Assembly: GCA_037974665.1 (NCBI GenBank)
Contig: CM075773.1
Coordinates: forward strand, 62,898,763-62,962,762
Reading direction: 5' to 3'
Source: Ehretia macrophylla
Taxonomy: Eukaryota > Streptophyta > Magnoliopsida > Boraginales > Ehretiaceae
Length of the DNA: 64,000 bases
Shown here: piece after piece, positions 29,801-40,988 of the stretch
Layout: each line of letters starts with the position of its first letter
Numbering within the stretch: the stretch's first letter is position 1
The notes under the pieces: generated by a model
What the model saw: only the letters and a program-made list of their open reading frames with translations
Database searches by the model: none
What the model was told of the DNA's origin: nothing
Made by a program: the position numbers and the translations under genes

Positions 29801-32010
29801 ACCTGGATTATAATGCATTGCTACTTGGCAGGTTCATTCATACCTTGGTAATGCTGACCAATCATAAGCAAGCTGGTGGGTCATTTTTTTCTTTAGAAAG
29901 CATAGGAGCGAATAGGTAGCCTGACTTACAGTTGGGTCCACAATGTCGAGAGACTTGCTCCTAACCATGACTGCATGCTTCTAGCAGCATACAGACCTTT
30001 ATATCATATCAGTGTGATTGCATATTGAACTTCTGACATCTAGCTGCATCCCCTTTCCAGCAATTCAAACTGTGTCTTATTATTATTTGGTTTGCTTGGA
30101 AATTACAAAATTGTATCACAGTTGAAAATGCTTAAAAGTATACTAAATAACCAATCAAATGTAGAGTCTAAATATGAAGGACAAATCTATGTACCTTTTT
30201 TTACTCTTTTCCTCTCCTTTTGGTGTTAACATCTTTCCTCTCCTTTTGGTGTTAACATATTTCTGCATCATATTATGATAAGTTGCATTTATATATATTA
30301 TAATGTTAATATTGGATTTCTGCCTTCATGTATTGAATGTGATGTCTAAATCTTCATTACTAGTTGGACTATCTAGTCATTTTCAAGTAGTTCTAGCATG
30401 ATTCTTAGTATATGTGACTGCAAATTAGTTGATCCAATGCTTGAGCAAGCAATTAATGCTGTGCATATTAGCTTGAAGTATTGGATGGAGTTTAATTACT
30501 TATGCACAAGTATATATTAGAATATTCCCCACAACTGAACTGTTGCAAATCTCATGTACCACATATTGAAAGTTGCAGTCAATATCTAAATGTGAAAATT
30601 AAGTTGAGAGATTTTAACATGTTTTCTTTCTCAGTGGGATTCTCTAGATAATTCAGATCAGGACTTCATGCTGCTTCCAGTTTTATATGTGTAAAAGTCT
30701 GTTGCATGTTGCAATAAGTCTCTTGTCTTTTTGGTTGTTTTGTTGAAGTATTTGCACCTCTCTCTCATTGACAGCTGCTATACAATGCTTAAAGAGGAAG
30801 AGGCTTTATGAACAGCAGATCGAACAGCTTGGAAATTTTCAATTGCGAATTCATGACCAGGTATGTTTCTTAGCTACTGCTTAGTTTATTGTTTATTGGG
30901 TTCTTCTAGAAGTTTATGTAGATCATTTTTTATCTCAGATGATAATGCTAGAAGGTGCAAAAGCTACAACGGAGACTGTTGATGCTTTGAGAACAGGAGC
31001 AGCTGCAATGAAAGCCATGCAGAAGGCAACGTAAGTCTTTCTCTGCTTTGGTTAGCTTTCATGCAATATGCTATTTATTGCAGCTAGCACTGACACTGAT
31101 GAATGTCTGTACTTTACATACAATTCCCACACGAGAGGAGAGTTTGTTTGAGAGAAGTGGGGTGAGGGGATGGGGAGGGGAGGGAGGATTGACTAGAAAA
31201 TTGGGAAAATTGGTTTACAGAGGGAAAAGAATGAAGTTATATACAAGATGGCTAAACAGAAATTCCGTGGAGAAGATGATGGCACACTTGAAACGGCTTA
31301 GCATCAATAACTGAATATTATTATCCATTTTTTTTGTCAGAAATCAGATATGAAGGTTGTATCAATATAATATGTGTTCACTAGTGATTACATCACTCAG
31401 ATTATGGCCAAGAGTGTGATGATATCAGCTCTGTATTTTATGGACAAATGGCATACTACTGTTACTGAAAGCCAGCAGCCTTGTCATTGCCACATATTCC
31501 TATATTGGCTTGGCACTGAATGTTTACAACTGGCTTCTTCAAATATCTTCTCTTGCAGTCAGTCTTTTGTTATACCTCGCCTTCTTTTTTCTCATCTTCT
31601 CTACTGGTTTCTTTTGATGCAGGAATATTGATGATGTAGACAAGACAATGGATGAGATCAATGAACAGACGGAAAATATGAAGATGATTCAGGAAGCACT
31701 GTCAACACCAATTGGTGCAGCGGCTGATTTTGATGAAGTATATAGTTCCCAATTCTGATAATATGTTTAGTCTTTTGGTCTTTCAAACGTACATATTATA
31801 TTTGTTTATTGTTTGCAGGATGAATTGGAGGCAGAACTTGAAGAACTTGAAGGAGCTGAGTTGGAGGAACAGCTTCTTCAGCCTGCAACAACTGCTCCTG
31901 CTGCTCCAATACAAGTGCCTGGTGGCAGGCAACAAGCACGCCCGACTCCTCAGAAGAATACTACTGAGGAAGATGAGCTCGCTGCATTGCAGGCAGAGAT
32001 GGCACTTTGA
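25078..32010 (+). CDS. VPS32: SNF7/VPS32 (CHMP4-type) ESCRT-III subunit
   Basis: Six coding exons join in frame: 25078-25149, 28516-28615, 30775-30860, 30939-31030, 31623-31737 and 31819-32010. All introns are GT-AG. The product is 218 aa, the usual length for plant SNF7.1/SNF7.2. It begins MFTRIFGKPKQETNALATLD, runs through the basic helix (LEKKEKVLLKKAAAEVEKAKEF, then KRKRLYEQQIEQL), the core helices (GAKATTETVDALRTGAAAMK, then NIDDVDKTMDEI) and an acidic C-terminal half (DELEAELEELEGAELEEQLL), and ends with EEDELAALQAEMAL, which looks like a MIT-interacting motif. Known role: polymerises on endosomal membranes, with VPS20, VPS24 and VPS2, to bud cargo into multivesicular bodies; VPS4 disassembles it. 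Intron 1 (3.4 kb) holds a LINE fragment and duplications. The gene looks intact. Confidence 0.96.
25508..26170 (+). pseudogene. RTE-type LINE fragment in intron 1 of the SNF7 gene
   Basis: Plus-strand frames encode a decayed C-terminal end of a non-LTR reverse transcriptase: GEIDLDVSYRFNVGWMKQRR, AFGDLCDHEYP, LKLIGKYYW, and after a frame break KMKEHHLRWFGYVKRMHAEA. These match, in order, the segments 'W.KWR.A.GVLCD..VPLKLKGKFYR' and 'K.RE.RLRWFGHV.RR...AP' that close plant RTE-type LINE proteins. Frameshifts and stops make it non-coding. It is spliced out with the intron, so it should not affect the host protein. Confidence 0.75.
26521..26890. repeat. 183-bp tandem duplication with microsatellites (intron 1)
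   Basis: Two copies start AACAGTATT(A/T)ACTTGCGACAGG at 26521 and 26704 and stay alike through an (AC)n(AT)n microsatellite, the phrase ATTAATGATGGCCCT and TATGACCCTAATCT. Copy 2 has the longer AC and AT runs. The copies differ by few substitutions, so the event is recent. Confidence 0.9.
27304..27434. repeat. 65-bp tandem duplication (intron 1)
   Basis: The unit starting GACATCA(T/A)TATATCTTTC and ending TTGTAATATCTT is present at 27304-27369 and 27370-27434. The copies differ by one substitution and one G insertion. Confidence 0.9.
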
Positions 32011-32971
32011 GGAGGTAATGTTCTAAGTTCCTTTGTCTCTATATACTGGCATTTATATATGTAATACATATGCAATAAATTCTCCTTTTCTTTTTCCTCT
32101 TGATTAGTCTATTGTGCGATTGTGTCACCATTGAGCCTGGGCTGCTTTTGATTAGCGGTTCTAAAAATGTATGTTGAGTCAACACTTTGATTCAGATGAT
32201 TATTATTAAAGCCATTAATAGGCTAGTGAAAATTCCGGAAGTGATATTTGATCTATCTAAAAAGAGATATTACAATAGATTAAGACTTGTTTCAAGGTGG
32301 ATTGTTGACACTACAAGCCTTAAAATAAGGAGATGTGTGGCTTATGTCCACAAGTCGTTTAAATATTTGATTAGAAAACTCCCGAGTCTGAAGAAACTCC
32401 ACAAATCCTGCCCTCTCTCCCCTCTCCCCTCTCCCCTCTCCACTCTTTTGGGTGTCTGAAGGCATACACGCCTCAGAGCCAGACGAAGGGAAAAAAAATG
32501 AGATTCAAAGATAATAACTGAAAAGCAATGAAAGAATCAAAATTATTGTTGACCCATTCTTTCAAATTCTGGAACCTGATGAATAATTGTTAGTGTTCCA
32601 TCTTATATGCTGTTGAATAATTGACATAGAATCAAGCCAGGATAAGATAAGACTCTAAAGCCATAGCTAAGAACTGTGGGCTTGAGACCTAAATTCGTTG
32701 GAGTGCTGTGATACAAGATTCAATTGATTGGCTCTCTTATCGCGTAGAAAAAGTTTAAAGGACATGTAATTGATCTATTTCTACCATTAATTTAATGTTC
32801 AAACAAATCTATTTCTACCATTAATGATGCTCGTCATTGGCTCAAAATGCGATAACTTGATTTCAAAAAAGTGTCAAGGAAGCTGAGCTGTTTAACATGC
32901 CACATTTTCTACTTGTTTTGCACCTTTAGTGTATGCATGGGTTCTAGTGGGCGAGTGAATTCGATTCTCAG
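32011..32971 (+). other. 3' flank of the SNF7 gene
   Basis: The 3' UTR starts at 32011. A GGAG/GTAATG just after the stop codon resembles a splice donor, so a 3'-UTR intron is possible. A CTCTCCC microsatellite lies at 32412-32442. No other gene is seen; the 90-codon frame at 32187-32459 has no family features. Confidence 0.45.
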
Positions 32972-33205
32972 CAAGGGTGGATCTAGGAGTATTGTTCAGT
33001 GGGGGCTGAAAACACGCAATTTAGTACTCGTGTATGGATTACATTTTTGCTGGTGGTGGTTGAAGTGATTTTTCAGCCTAAATTTTCCTTAAAAAATACA
33101 CAACTTTTTAAAAAAAATGCAGCCCCAACTCACTTCTTAATGGCTCTACTCTTGGGATTAGTGAGGGTTGCAGCCCCCGCTGGCTCGTGAATGGTTCTGC
33201 CCTTG
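32972..33205. mobile_element. Non-autonomous hAT element (234 bp), TSD ATTCTCAG
   Basis: The left end reads CAAGGGTGGATCTAGG and the right end, reversed, CAAGGGCAGAACCATTC; both inverted arms continue to a GGGGGCTG block. The perfect 8-bp duplication ATTCTCAG flanks the element (32964-32971 and 33206-33213). An 8-bp TSD with CA(A/G)GGG termini is the signature of the hAT superfamily. It has no coding capacity. Confidence 0.88.
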
Positions 33206-33213
33206 ATTCTCAG

Positions 33214-33924
33214 GTTGCATTTACTTTGATTTATGTTCCATTATCATAGATTTGATTCTTACCCGAATCAAGATTGTCACCGTACTTATTGTGGTTGTGC
33301 AGTTCCAGTGTCCAAGTTTGGAGAGAATTGTGTAAAGTATGAATGTATTCTATGATGGGGATTGTGGCTTGAGCTCTGTTTACCCTCCTCCATTTTGAAG
33401 GAAAATTTCTTGATGCCAATTTACTGGTACAGATAACTGTAAAGATATGATATCAAATAATTCAGAGTTGATCTTGAGTTTGAATGAAAAAACAAGTGTG
33501 TTTATTTCTACTCAGATATTACTTGGTGATTGTGGACACTGCAATCAGTCTACATTATGCAAAGTTTCTGCTTTTAAATGCCATCTTCATGCCGTTTGCT
33601 GCTAAAAAATGTGTAATTATCGTGTCGGGTAAGTATCACAGGTGATCCTTTAATTTAGCCGCTTTTGACAATTAAGTCTTCTATTTTTAAAATGCAACAT
33701 TTTAGTCTTTGAACTTAGGTTTTGGTGTTGCCGATCGTCCATACTCGATCTCATATATGCATATAGAATTATTCCATGTACAATTCTAGAATATTACAGG
33801 TCATAATATTTTTAAAATATAATAATTTTTAAGGTTTTGGTTGAAAACATGTCAAACATTTGAAATGATGGGCTTTGTTAAATCTCATTCTCATATCATG
33901 CCAAATAACATGTCCTACGAGATT
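33214..33924. other. Intergenic AT-rich DNA
   Basis: No gene is supported. Around 33630-33740 the phrases 'ggtgatcctttaatttagcc...ttgacaattaagtcttc...cattttagtctttgaac' resemble an end of a Mutator-type foldback element, without a matching second end nearby. Confidence 0.35.
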
Positions 33925-34030
33925 CATGACTAGTGTAGTGGTGAATTACTCTCCTTAACAGTTAGGAGACTAGTGTTCGAATTTCATGCAGGTGAGAATG
34001 GGGTGTAAAACAAATTTAAAAAAAATAGCA
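33925..34030 (+). mobile_element. tRNA-derived SINE candidate
   Basis: The sequence has a box A (TAGTGTAGTGG, 33931-33941) and, about 33 bp further, a box B (GTTCGAATTTC, 33975-33985), the internal RNA polymerase III promoter of tRNA-derived SINEs. It ends in an A-rich tail (about 34010-34027). The body is short and I see no clear TSD. An old, truncated SINE is the best reading. Confidence 0.55.
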
Positions 34031-35321
34031 TGCCCAACATGCTTGGTTTTTCTCCACAGTACGTCATGGTCTTTTCTTCTTTCCCTTTCTGCGGAATGGA
34101 GTTTGAATATTTGATTTTTTCTCCTTTAGTTTTATTAAATTTTTAATAACCCAAAAAAAGTAGTTTTATTTTTTGATTAATTAAAGAAATGATCTTAATT
34201 GGTCATGGTCGAATCGCATATTTGCATTCACATAGTTTTTCTTAGGTACTAAAATATACATTCCTAGATATTAAAAATTCATTTTCAACTTGTCAAGTTG
34301 AGTTCGTTATATTACTTTTTCGTAGAGAGATGATGATTTACACAGTAATTCATCTAGTGAGAATAATTACACAAATTACAAAGTAAAATCACTAATAACT
34401 TGTCCATAGATAATGGGAAATTATACCAATATACGACTGAATTAATTTTCACATTATTAGTGATTGAACCTATAATTTTATTTTGACCAAAAAGAAAACC
34501 TAAAATTGTTAGGAGATTTGTCCCTTAATTTACCATATCATTAAACTTTAAGTTATTAGAGAAGGATATTTTATTTATTTATCTATTGTCTTTAACACGC
34601 TCTCTCATGTGCATGCGAGATTTCTTTTTATTACACTTGGACATTTTTTTTTCAAATGAGTTGCAACGAAACTTGAACCTATGACTTTTTCTTAACTGGA
34701 CTCTATACCATCTTAATTTGCCACTTCATTAAAAAATTTAAACTATTAAAGTAGAGTTTATTTATTTACATATTGTCTTCAACAGTGTGCATAGTCTATA
34801 AATGTTTTATTTTTTGGTCAATTTCAAATAGGCCTTTCATCTGTATAAAAGAGCAATTAATCTAGAAATGCAAAATCTGGGTCTCTTTGTTTTTCTAACA
34901 AACTGGACCACCATTTTTTACACGAATAATACTATACGTGACCCTATTTTTATGATCCTTTTACATGCTAAAATGACATACAAAGTTGGCAAACATAATT
35001 TATTTCTCTCTCTTCTGTCATTCTTTTTCTCTCTCTTCTCAACCATATACATTGTTTTCTCCCGATCCTAACTACTTTAAGTTCTTATCTTCATCTATTT
35101 GTTGCAGTCTTATTCACACACACACACACAAAAAGAAAGGTAATGCCTATGGCAAATTTATACATGGCAAAAGAAGGTGCGAAGGACGAACATTAAGTCA
35201 TAACAAGAAATGGTAGAGTAATTTGGGATGTGGATGCACTAGGTTAATAGGAATAGATTGTCTTATAAAACTCGCAAAAAGATTTGGAGTATATAGTAGA
35301 GCTTATGAAGATAAAAACACC
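34031..35321. other. Intergenic AT-rich DNA
   Basis: No gene is supported. Two related blocks ('ttatttatttatctattgtctttaacacg' near 34570 and 'ttatttatttacatattgtcttcaacag' near 34755) enclose a segment with a minus-strand box-B-like GGTTCAAGTTTC (about 34665-34680). They may be copies of one old short repeat. An (AC)n tract lies near 35115. Confidence 0.4.
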
Positions 35322-37540
35322 TTTTTTTTTTTTTGTTAAGCAAGTAATCATTTCATTTTACTACAAAAAAACCAAGATACAAAAGATATTTACATCAATA
35401 TGTCTGTAATCTGCCATAAAGAACAAAGGGATCTGTTTTATGCACTATTGACATATTTATGTTGTAACGAAATTTTATCTCTAACATTGAGAAGAATTTT
35501 CCCAGTCAGCTGTTCCTCCGAGCTAGTACCTTTTCCATAAATTCTACTATTTCTTTCCTGCCAGATGTAGTAAATGCTCGCACAAAACATAGCTTTCACG
35601 ATATCTGCCTTCAGTGTCTTCTTCTTGCAGAGCCTACAAAGACGGATAATCATCAAATCCCAATGAGTAACAATATTCTACTCTTTAATAAGATAAGAGA
35701 GATGTCTCTAAATTCTGTTGGTAAAAGGGCACTCAAAATAGAGGTGATCCCTGCATTTCATCCCTAAACCATAGAAAACACATTTTGCACAATCAATAAC
35801 TCCCCAACTAAGCAAGCATTCTTTAGTGGGACTACGATTTAAGCACATAAGCCAAGTACAAAAATTATGTTTTGAAACAACAGCTTTATTCCAAACAAGG
35901 TCTGCCCACTCCACCTTCCCTTTCTTTTCTCGAATGCAATTCCAGGTTAAGGTAGTATTAAACTCACCATTACTCCCTGCAAACCAACCAATAGAGTCTT
36001 GGTAGTTCTGGAGAGTAAGAGAAGCCATCAGCTGGTTCATAAAATTGATTTCAGGAGGCCAATTCCAATGGTTCCTTCTAATGAATCTAACAACATTTTC
36101 ATTAATCAGCTCAAAAGGAACAACAATATTGTTATCTCGAACAAAATCCACCATTCTACCACAAGGGAGCCAAGGATCCCAAAACCACCAGGTTCTTTCC
36201 CCGTTACCCATTCTGTGTTGGACGAAGTCTCTTGCCTTGTCCCTGCATCTCAAAATATTCCGCCAAGTCCAAGTTGCATTAATAGGGATATCCACAGACC
36301 ATATGTTGTCATGGTTTAGGATCACCCTATTTACCCAGTAACCCCAAAGAGAGTTTGCATCAGTATACGTGTGCCAAAATTGTTTGAGGACAGTAACAAA
36401 GTTAATATCTGCAAGGCTACGAATACCCAATCCTCCTTCCTCTTTTGGCCTACACACCTCCGACCAAGCAACTCTAGTTCCTTTCACACAATTGCCACCC
36501 CCTTTCCATAAGAAGACAACAAACCTATTTTCAATCTCATAAACAACTCCTTTGGGGAGAAGGAAAATATTGCACCAATAATAGGTAATGCTCAAAAGAA
36601 CAAACTTGATAAGAAGGAGCTTACACGCATAAGAAAGCCATTTGTTAGCCCAATGCTCAATACGGTTTGTGATCTTGGATCAAAGGAGGTTGCACACATT
36701 CTTGTTGAGTCTTCCTATAATGAGAGGAATCCCAAGATACTTGACTGGTAGCTTCCCGATTTTGATACTCAACATCTCAGCCAAATTTCTCTTCACGTCA
36801 TCGCTGCATCCCCCAATGAAGATTTCACTTTTGAGATTACCAACTTTGAGTCCAGACAACTTTGAGAAGGTAACCAAAGCCTTATCAATAAGATTCAATG
36901 ACTGAATGTTGGCTTTGGAGAGGATCAGTATATCATCCGCAAATGCAAGGTGATTCAACTTCATTTTTTTGCACTTAGGGTGGAAACCAAACCCCTTCAT
37001 ATTAGAACATCTCTGAAGCAGTTGGGACAGAACTTCCATAGCTATCACAAACAAGTAGGGTGAAAATGAATCGCCTTGTCTGAGCCCTTTTTACCCTGGA
37101 AAAAACCCTCAAGCTGGCCATTAATGACAATTGAATATGATGGAGTGGTAATGCACATCTCACCCCATCTAATAAAGGCCTCCGGATACTCAAGAGCTTT
37201 GAGGCATTTAATGATAAATTGCCAGCTTATTGAATCGTACGCCTTCATAATGTCAATCTTAACAACACATCTGGGACTGATTCTCTTCCTTCCATAATTT
37301 CTAATTAACTCCTGAGCAATCAGAATATTATCAACAATCTTCCTACCAGGAACAATGGCAGACTGATTAATGGAAATGATAGAGTCCAAAGTATGCTTCA
37401 AACGATTAGCGATCACTTTGGAGATACATTTGTAGATGACATTACAACAAGAGATTGGGGGTAAAATGTCCCCAACCTCAAATTTTAGGGGGCAAACTGA
37501 AATTAATCCAAAAGGCAATAGCCTTGAAAACAATTGGACA
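35322..37540 (-). mobile_element. 5'-truncated L1-type LINE
   Basis: The minus-strand element runs from about 37540 down to a poly(A) tail, seen as a T13 run at 35322-35334. It holds the reverse transcriptase and C-terminal part of an L1 ORF2. The endonuclease and ORF1 are missing, as expected from incomplete target-primed reverse transcription, or the 5' end was removed by the foldback element that abuts it. I could not find a clear TSD. Confidence 0.88.
35438..37533 (-). pseudogene. L1 LINE ORF2 fragment (reverse transcriptase, zf-RVT)
   Basis: Three main minus-strand pieces follow in order. 37533-37045 is the RT N-half: CISKVIANRLKHTLDSII, NQSAIVPGRKIVDNILIAQEL, VVKIDIMKAYDSISW (motif A). 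37054-36680 is the RT C-half with the catalytic FADDILIL and GLKVGNLKSEIF. 36595-35708 is the region after RT: FLWKGGG, W.EVCRPKEEGGLGIRSL, and the zf-RVT segment DLVWNKAVVSKHNFCTW...GMKCRDHLYFECP. 35656-35438 continues with AMFCASIYYIWQERNSRIY. A frameshift near 37060-37090 and a break at about 36600-36680 disrupt it. The catalytic residues survive, but the protein is incomplete. Confidence 0.9.
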
Positions 37541-37931
37541 AATACTTAATTTGGTCTTTTATCTTTAAAATTTGTATTATTTTAGATTTTATTTTTCAAA
37601 ATATACAATTTTAATCCTGTATTTTTACCATTTGTCTCAACTTAGTCCTTATCTTTCAAAATATATCATTTTAGTCTCGTATCTTTATCATTTGTCTCAA
37701 CTTAATTCTTATCTTTTAAAATGGTAGAGAAATAACGTGGACTATAATGACAAAGATAAAGATTAAGTTGAGACAAATGATAAAGATACGAAACTAAAAG
37801 AGTATATTTTAAAAAATAATGACTAAGTTAAGACAAATGATAAAAATATAAGACTAAAAAAGTATATTTTAAAAAATAATAATTAAAATAATACTAACTT
37901 TAAAGATAAGAGACCAAATTAAATATTTATT
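37541..37931. mobile_element. Foldback (long inverted-repeat) element
   Basis: The left arm begins AAATACTTAATTTGGTC and the right arm, reversed, AATAAATATTTAATTTGGTC. The arms pair over almost their whole length, through 'ttatcttt...attttagtc...tgtctcaacttag' blocks, around a centre near 37725-37740. There is no coding capacity. It sits exactly at the 5' break of the L1 LINE. A Mutator-like or other MITE origin is possible; no clear TSD was found. Confidence 0.7.
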
Positions 37932-39000
37932 CAAAAAAATTTATTTTTGTTTTTTTTGGTAAATATCCAAAAGAATTTTGACAAAATAAAAAGAGAAGAT
38001 CTGCACAGTTCTCAAGAGGATCCCACTAGAGAGAATAAGTTCAATTTGTGCGACTTTTTAGGACAAGGACTAAAAGATGAACCATTACTTGCAACCTTAG
38101 TCCTTTTTGTCGGCCTATTGCTTTCCTATTTATTCCTTGACCATGTCCTTCTGAAACGACCATCCCATCACTACTCCCATACATACAGAATCATTAAAAA
38201 AATTAAAAATTAAAAACCGTCCTATAAAATTCTGAACTAATTCTCTTAGTATCAATTAATTTTTAAATAAAATTTATAATTTTTAATATGATATTAAAAC
38301 TAAACCCTTAATTTTAGTCATGTCCATTTATGTATGACCCGTCTTTCACTCAACTAATTTACTCACCTCAATTTTAGCTCATATATGCATCTCACTTCCC
38401 TCACTCACTCACCATAATGTCAGATTATATATTCAAGAAAGTCGCTCATTCAAATCAAATCATATGCTATGAACGTGTTAAAATATACAATTCTTTCCAA
38501 ATAAAAAAAATTAAAAATTCAAAGAATACCATCTGAAACTACGAACTATCTTTTATAATACTACTATACAATGACACACTCTAATATATGTTCAACATTA
38601 CTCGAAAGCAAGCAACACAGTGAGTATGGATTTCAAAACTAATATCTTTTATCTGGACGGTTCATTGTCTAATCACTCCATTTATAGACTAATATGCATT
38701 TATATTTATCCATATTCTATATGATTGCTGAGGGCTGAAGAAACCAGAAGGAGATCATAGATTCTTTCTAATGGCCCACCAAAAATCAAGTGGCACCATA
38801 TTAGTTAAATTCACATTAAAACATCTTCAGATTTAAGATGAGTAAATACTTTAATATATAATATGTGATCAGTGATCACAAGTGGCAATTAAAATGTGTT
38901 AAGTAAAGCAAGGATAAGGACGGGTTTATTCGTTGAATGTCCACGTCACAATCTAATCTTATGTGATAAACCTTTGCTTTTAATCATCTTATAATTATAT
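37932..39000. other. Intergenic AT-rich DNA
   Basis: The 88-codon plus-strand frame at 37947-38213 contains one hydrophobic segment (LLATLVLFVGLLLSYLFL), but I recognise no family and its flanks are not gene-like; I do not call it. Nothing else stands out. Confidence 0.35.
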
Positions 39001-39646
39001 ACAGTAGAATTTTTTTAAATTAATAACGTTAGAACCACCAAATTTTATTAATTTAACAAGATATTAATTTATTGATAAATTAATAACTATTAATTAATAG
39101 AGATATTTTTAATTTTTTTAGATTTATAGTAAATATATTATGATTATGATATCTTTTTAAAAAAAATGATTTATATTTTTTCGATCCAATTTGAAAAGAT
39201 AAATAATGAGAATAGAAGATAAAATTTAATTTAGTAGGATTATAACAAAGTTTTTCTAATCTCGTATCCAAATCCTTGAAGGATTAGGATGAAAACTAAT
39301 TTCTCTAATCTTGTATCTTAATCCTTGTAGGATTATCTCAATTTTTTCTCTTTAAATAATTAAATATGATATTTAATTAGATTTGAAGTTCAACAAAAGA
39401 CAAACTACTCTTAATTCATATTTTAAAAAAATCTCATAGTCAATTTATTATGTACTTTTTAGCTAATTATTAATTTATGAAATATTTGAGTCAATAAAAT
39501 ACAAAGAGAATTTTTTAAATGTATTATCTTATAATTTTATCGAATTTATCAACTTTTTACACTGGTCCCAAGTCAGAACCTGATATTTTTATTAATTAAA
39601 AAATATTATTAATTTATCGAGTATTAATTTAAAGAAGTTCTACTGT
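39001..39646. mobile_element. Terminal-inverted-repeat MITE (646 bp)
   Basis: The left end reads ACAGTAGAATTTTTTTAAAT and the right end, reversed, ACAGTAGAACTTCTTTAAAT; both continue into TAATA and an 'attaatttat' block. This 'ACAGT.GAAC.TCT..AAATTAATA' terminus is common among plant MITEs. It has no coding capacity. The flanks give no convincing TSD, so the superfamily is left open. Confidence 0.6.
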
Positions 39647-40281
39647 AACAAATTTTTACTTAATATTAATTAATTTTAAGATAGAATTCTATACTTTTAA
39701 CTGATTAATAATTTATTCTAATTTACTAACATTATATCTTATTCATTTATTCACCTAATAAAAATACTCTCTCCCCTATTTTATACTTTTAAAATTAAGT
39801 GAATGACTATGATATAATGTCAAAAGGTTAAATCTTAATCCATCATAGTTGGAGTTTAGTCTAGTCTTCTATCCATATGTGAAAACGCTCTCACATGCAG
39901 CTTATCAATCGTTCAAGAATTGTCGCTTCACTCCTAGTCACATGAAAACGAGTGTTAGAAAAATATAACCATTTTACACGTATAAATCACGACATTTAAT
40001 GACTAACATATAAATTTTGTATTTATTTTTTTTAACACTAATTGATCCTTGTCTTTTCTAAGATTATATGTTGTTTTTTTCATTAGTCTGATAGTGTGGG
40101 CCTAGGGGGCATCAACTAGGGACAATCAAAAGAGAACATAAAGGGGATTTTTCAATGAGCATGCCATTTTACCAAAAAATAAAAATAAAAAATGAGCATG
40201 CCAGTTTTTGACCAAAAAAAAAATAAGCATGCCAGTTATGACCTAGAAGGAAAAATAATTGACCAAAAAAAAAATAAAAGG
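39647..40281. other. Intergenic AT-rich DNA
   Basis: No gene is supported. Near 40155-40240 a phrase 'gagcatgcca...tttttgaccaaaaaa' recurs three times at spacings of about 35-45 bp, a short degenerate tandem repeat. Confidence 0.4.
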
Positions 40282-40291
40282 AAAAATAAAA

Positions 40292-40978
40292 GGGAAAAAA
40301 TCATTTTAGTCCCTGAGGTTTATTCTAAAGATCAAATTAGTCCCTCAGGTTTGTAAAAAGACCAAATTGATCCCTTCAATTAATTTTTATTAGTCAAATG
40401 TTAATAGTCAAAGGGTTGACCGAATTAAAAGACCATTATATCCTTAGACAGCATATATTATAAAAGAAAATTACGATAAAAGTTTAAATCAGTCTAAAAA
40501 AACATAATTCACAACATTTGTGGAGGAAAAAAAAACTAAAACTAAAAAATATCAATTCAAACATAAACAAATTAAATTCAGTAATATATCGTTAAAAAAT
40601 GAACAATTATCATCGACATAATTAACAGCGAGGTACTGCCCAAAAAAGAGAATGAATCATGATTGTTCATTTTTTAACGATATATTAGTAACTTTAATTT
40701 GTTTATGTTTGAACTGATATTTTTTAGTTTTTGTTTTTTTTTCCTACGCGAATTATGTGAATTATGTTTTTTTAAGACTGATTTAGACTTTTATTGTAAT
40801 TTTCTTTTATAATATATGTTGCCTAAAGATATAATGGTCTTTTCACTCAGTCAACCATTTGACTATTAATATTTGGCTAACAAAAGTTAACTAGAGGGAC
40901 TTTTTTGGTCTTTTAGCAAACCTGAGGGACTAATTTGGTCTTTAGAGTAAACCTCAGGTACTAAAATGGTTTTGACCC
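40292..40978. mobile_element. Mutator-like foldback element (687 bp), TSD AAAAATAAAA
   Basis: The left end reads GGGAAAAAATCATTTTAG and the right end, reversed, GGGTCAAAACCATTTTAG. The two arms of about 300 bp are near-perfect inverted copies that meet around 40590-40690, so the element can fold into one long hairpin. The sequence AAAAATAAAA lies directly outside both ends (40282-40291 and 40979-40988). A 9-10 bp duplication with GGG termini fits a non-autonomous Mutator-like (MULE) element. The TSD is AT-only, which lowers its weight a little. Confidence 0.85.
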
Positions 40979-40988
40979 AAAAATAAAA

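Noticed and set aside
31048..31314. Plus-strand frame in an intron of the SNF7 gene
   Set aside because: It reads through the intron after exon 4; splice sites and family alignment exclude it.
37947..38213. 88-codon frame with one hydrophobic segment
   Set aside because: No recognised family, no promoter or intron structure, next to a foldback element.
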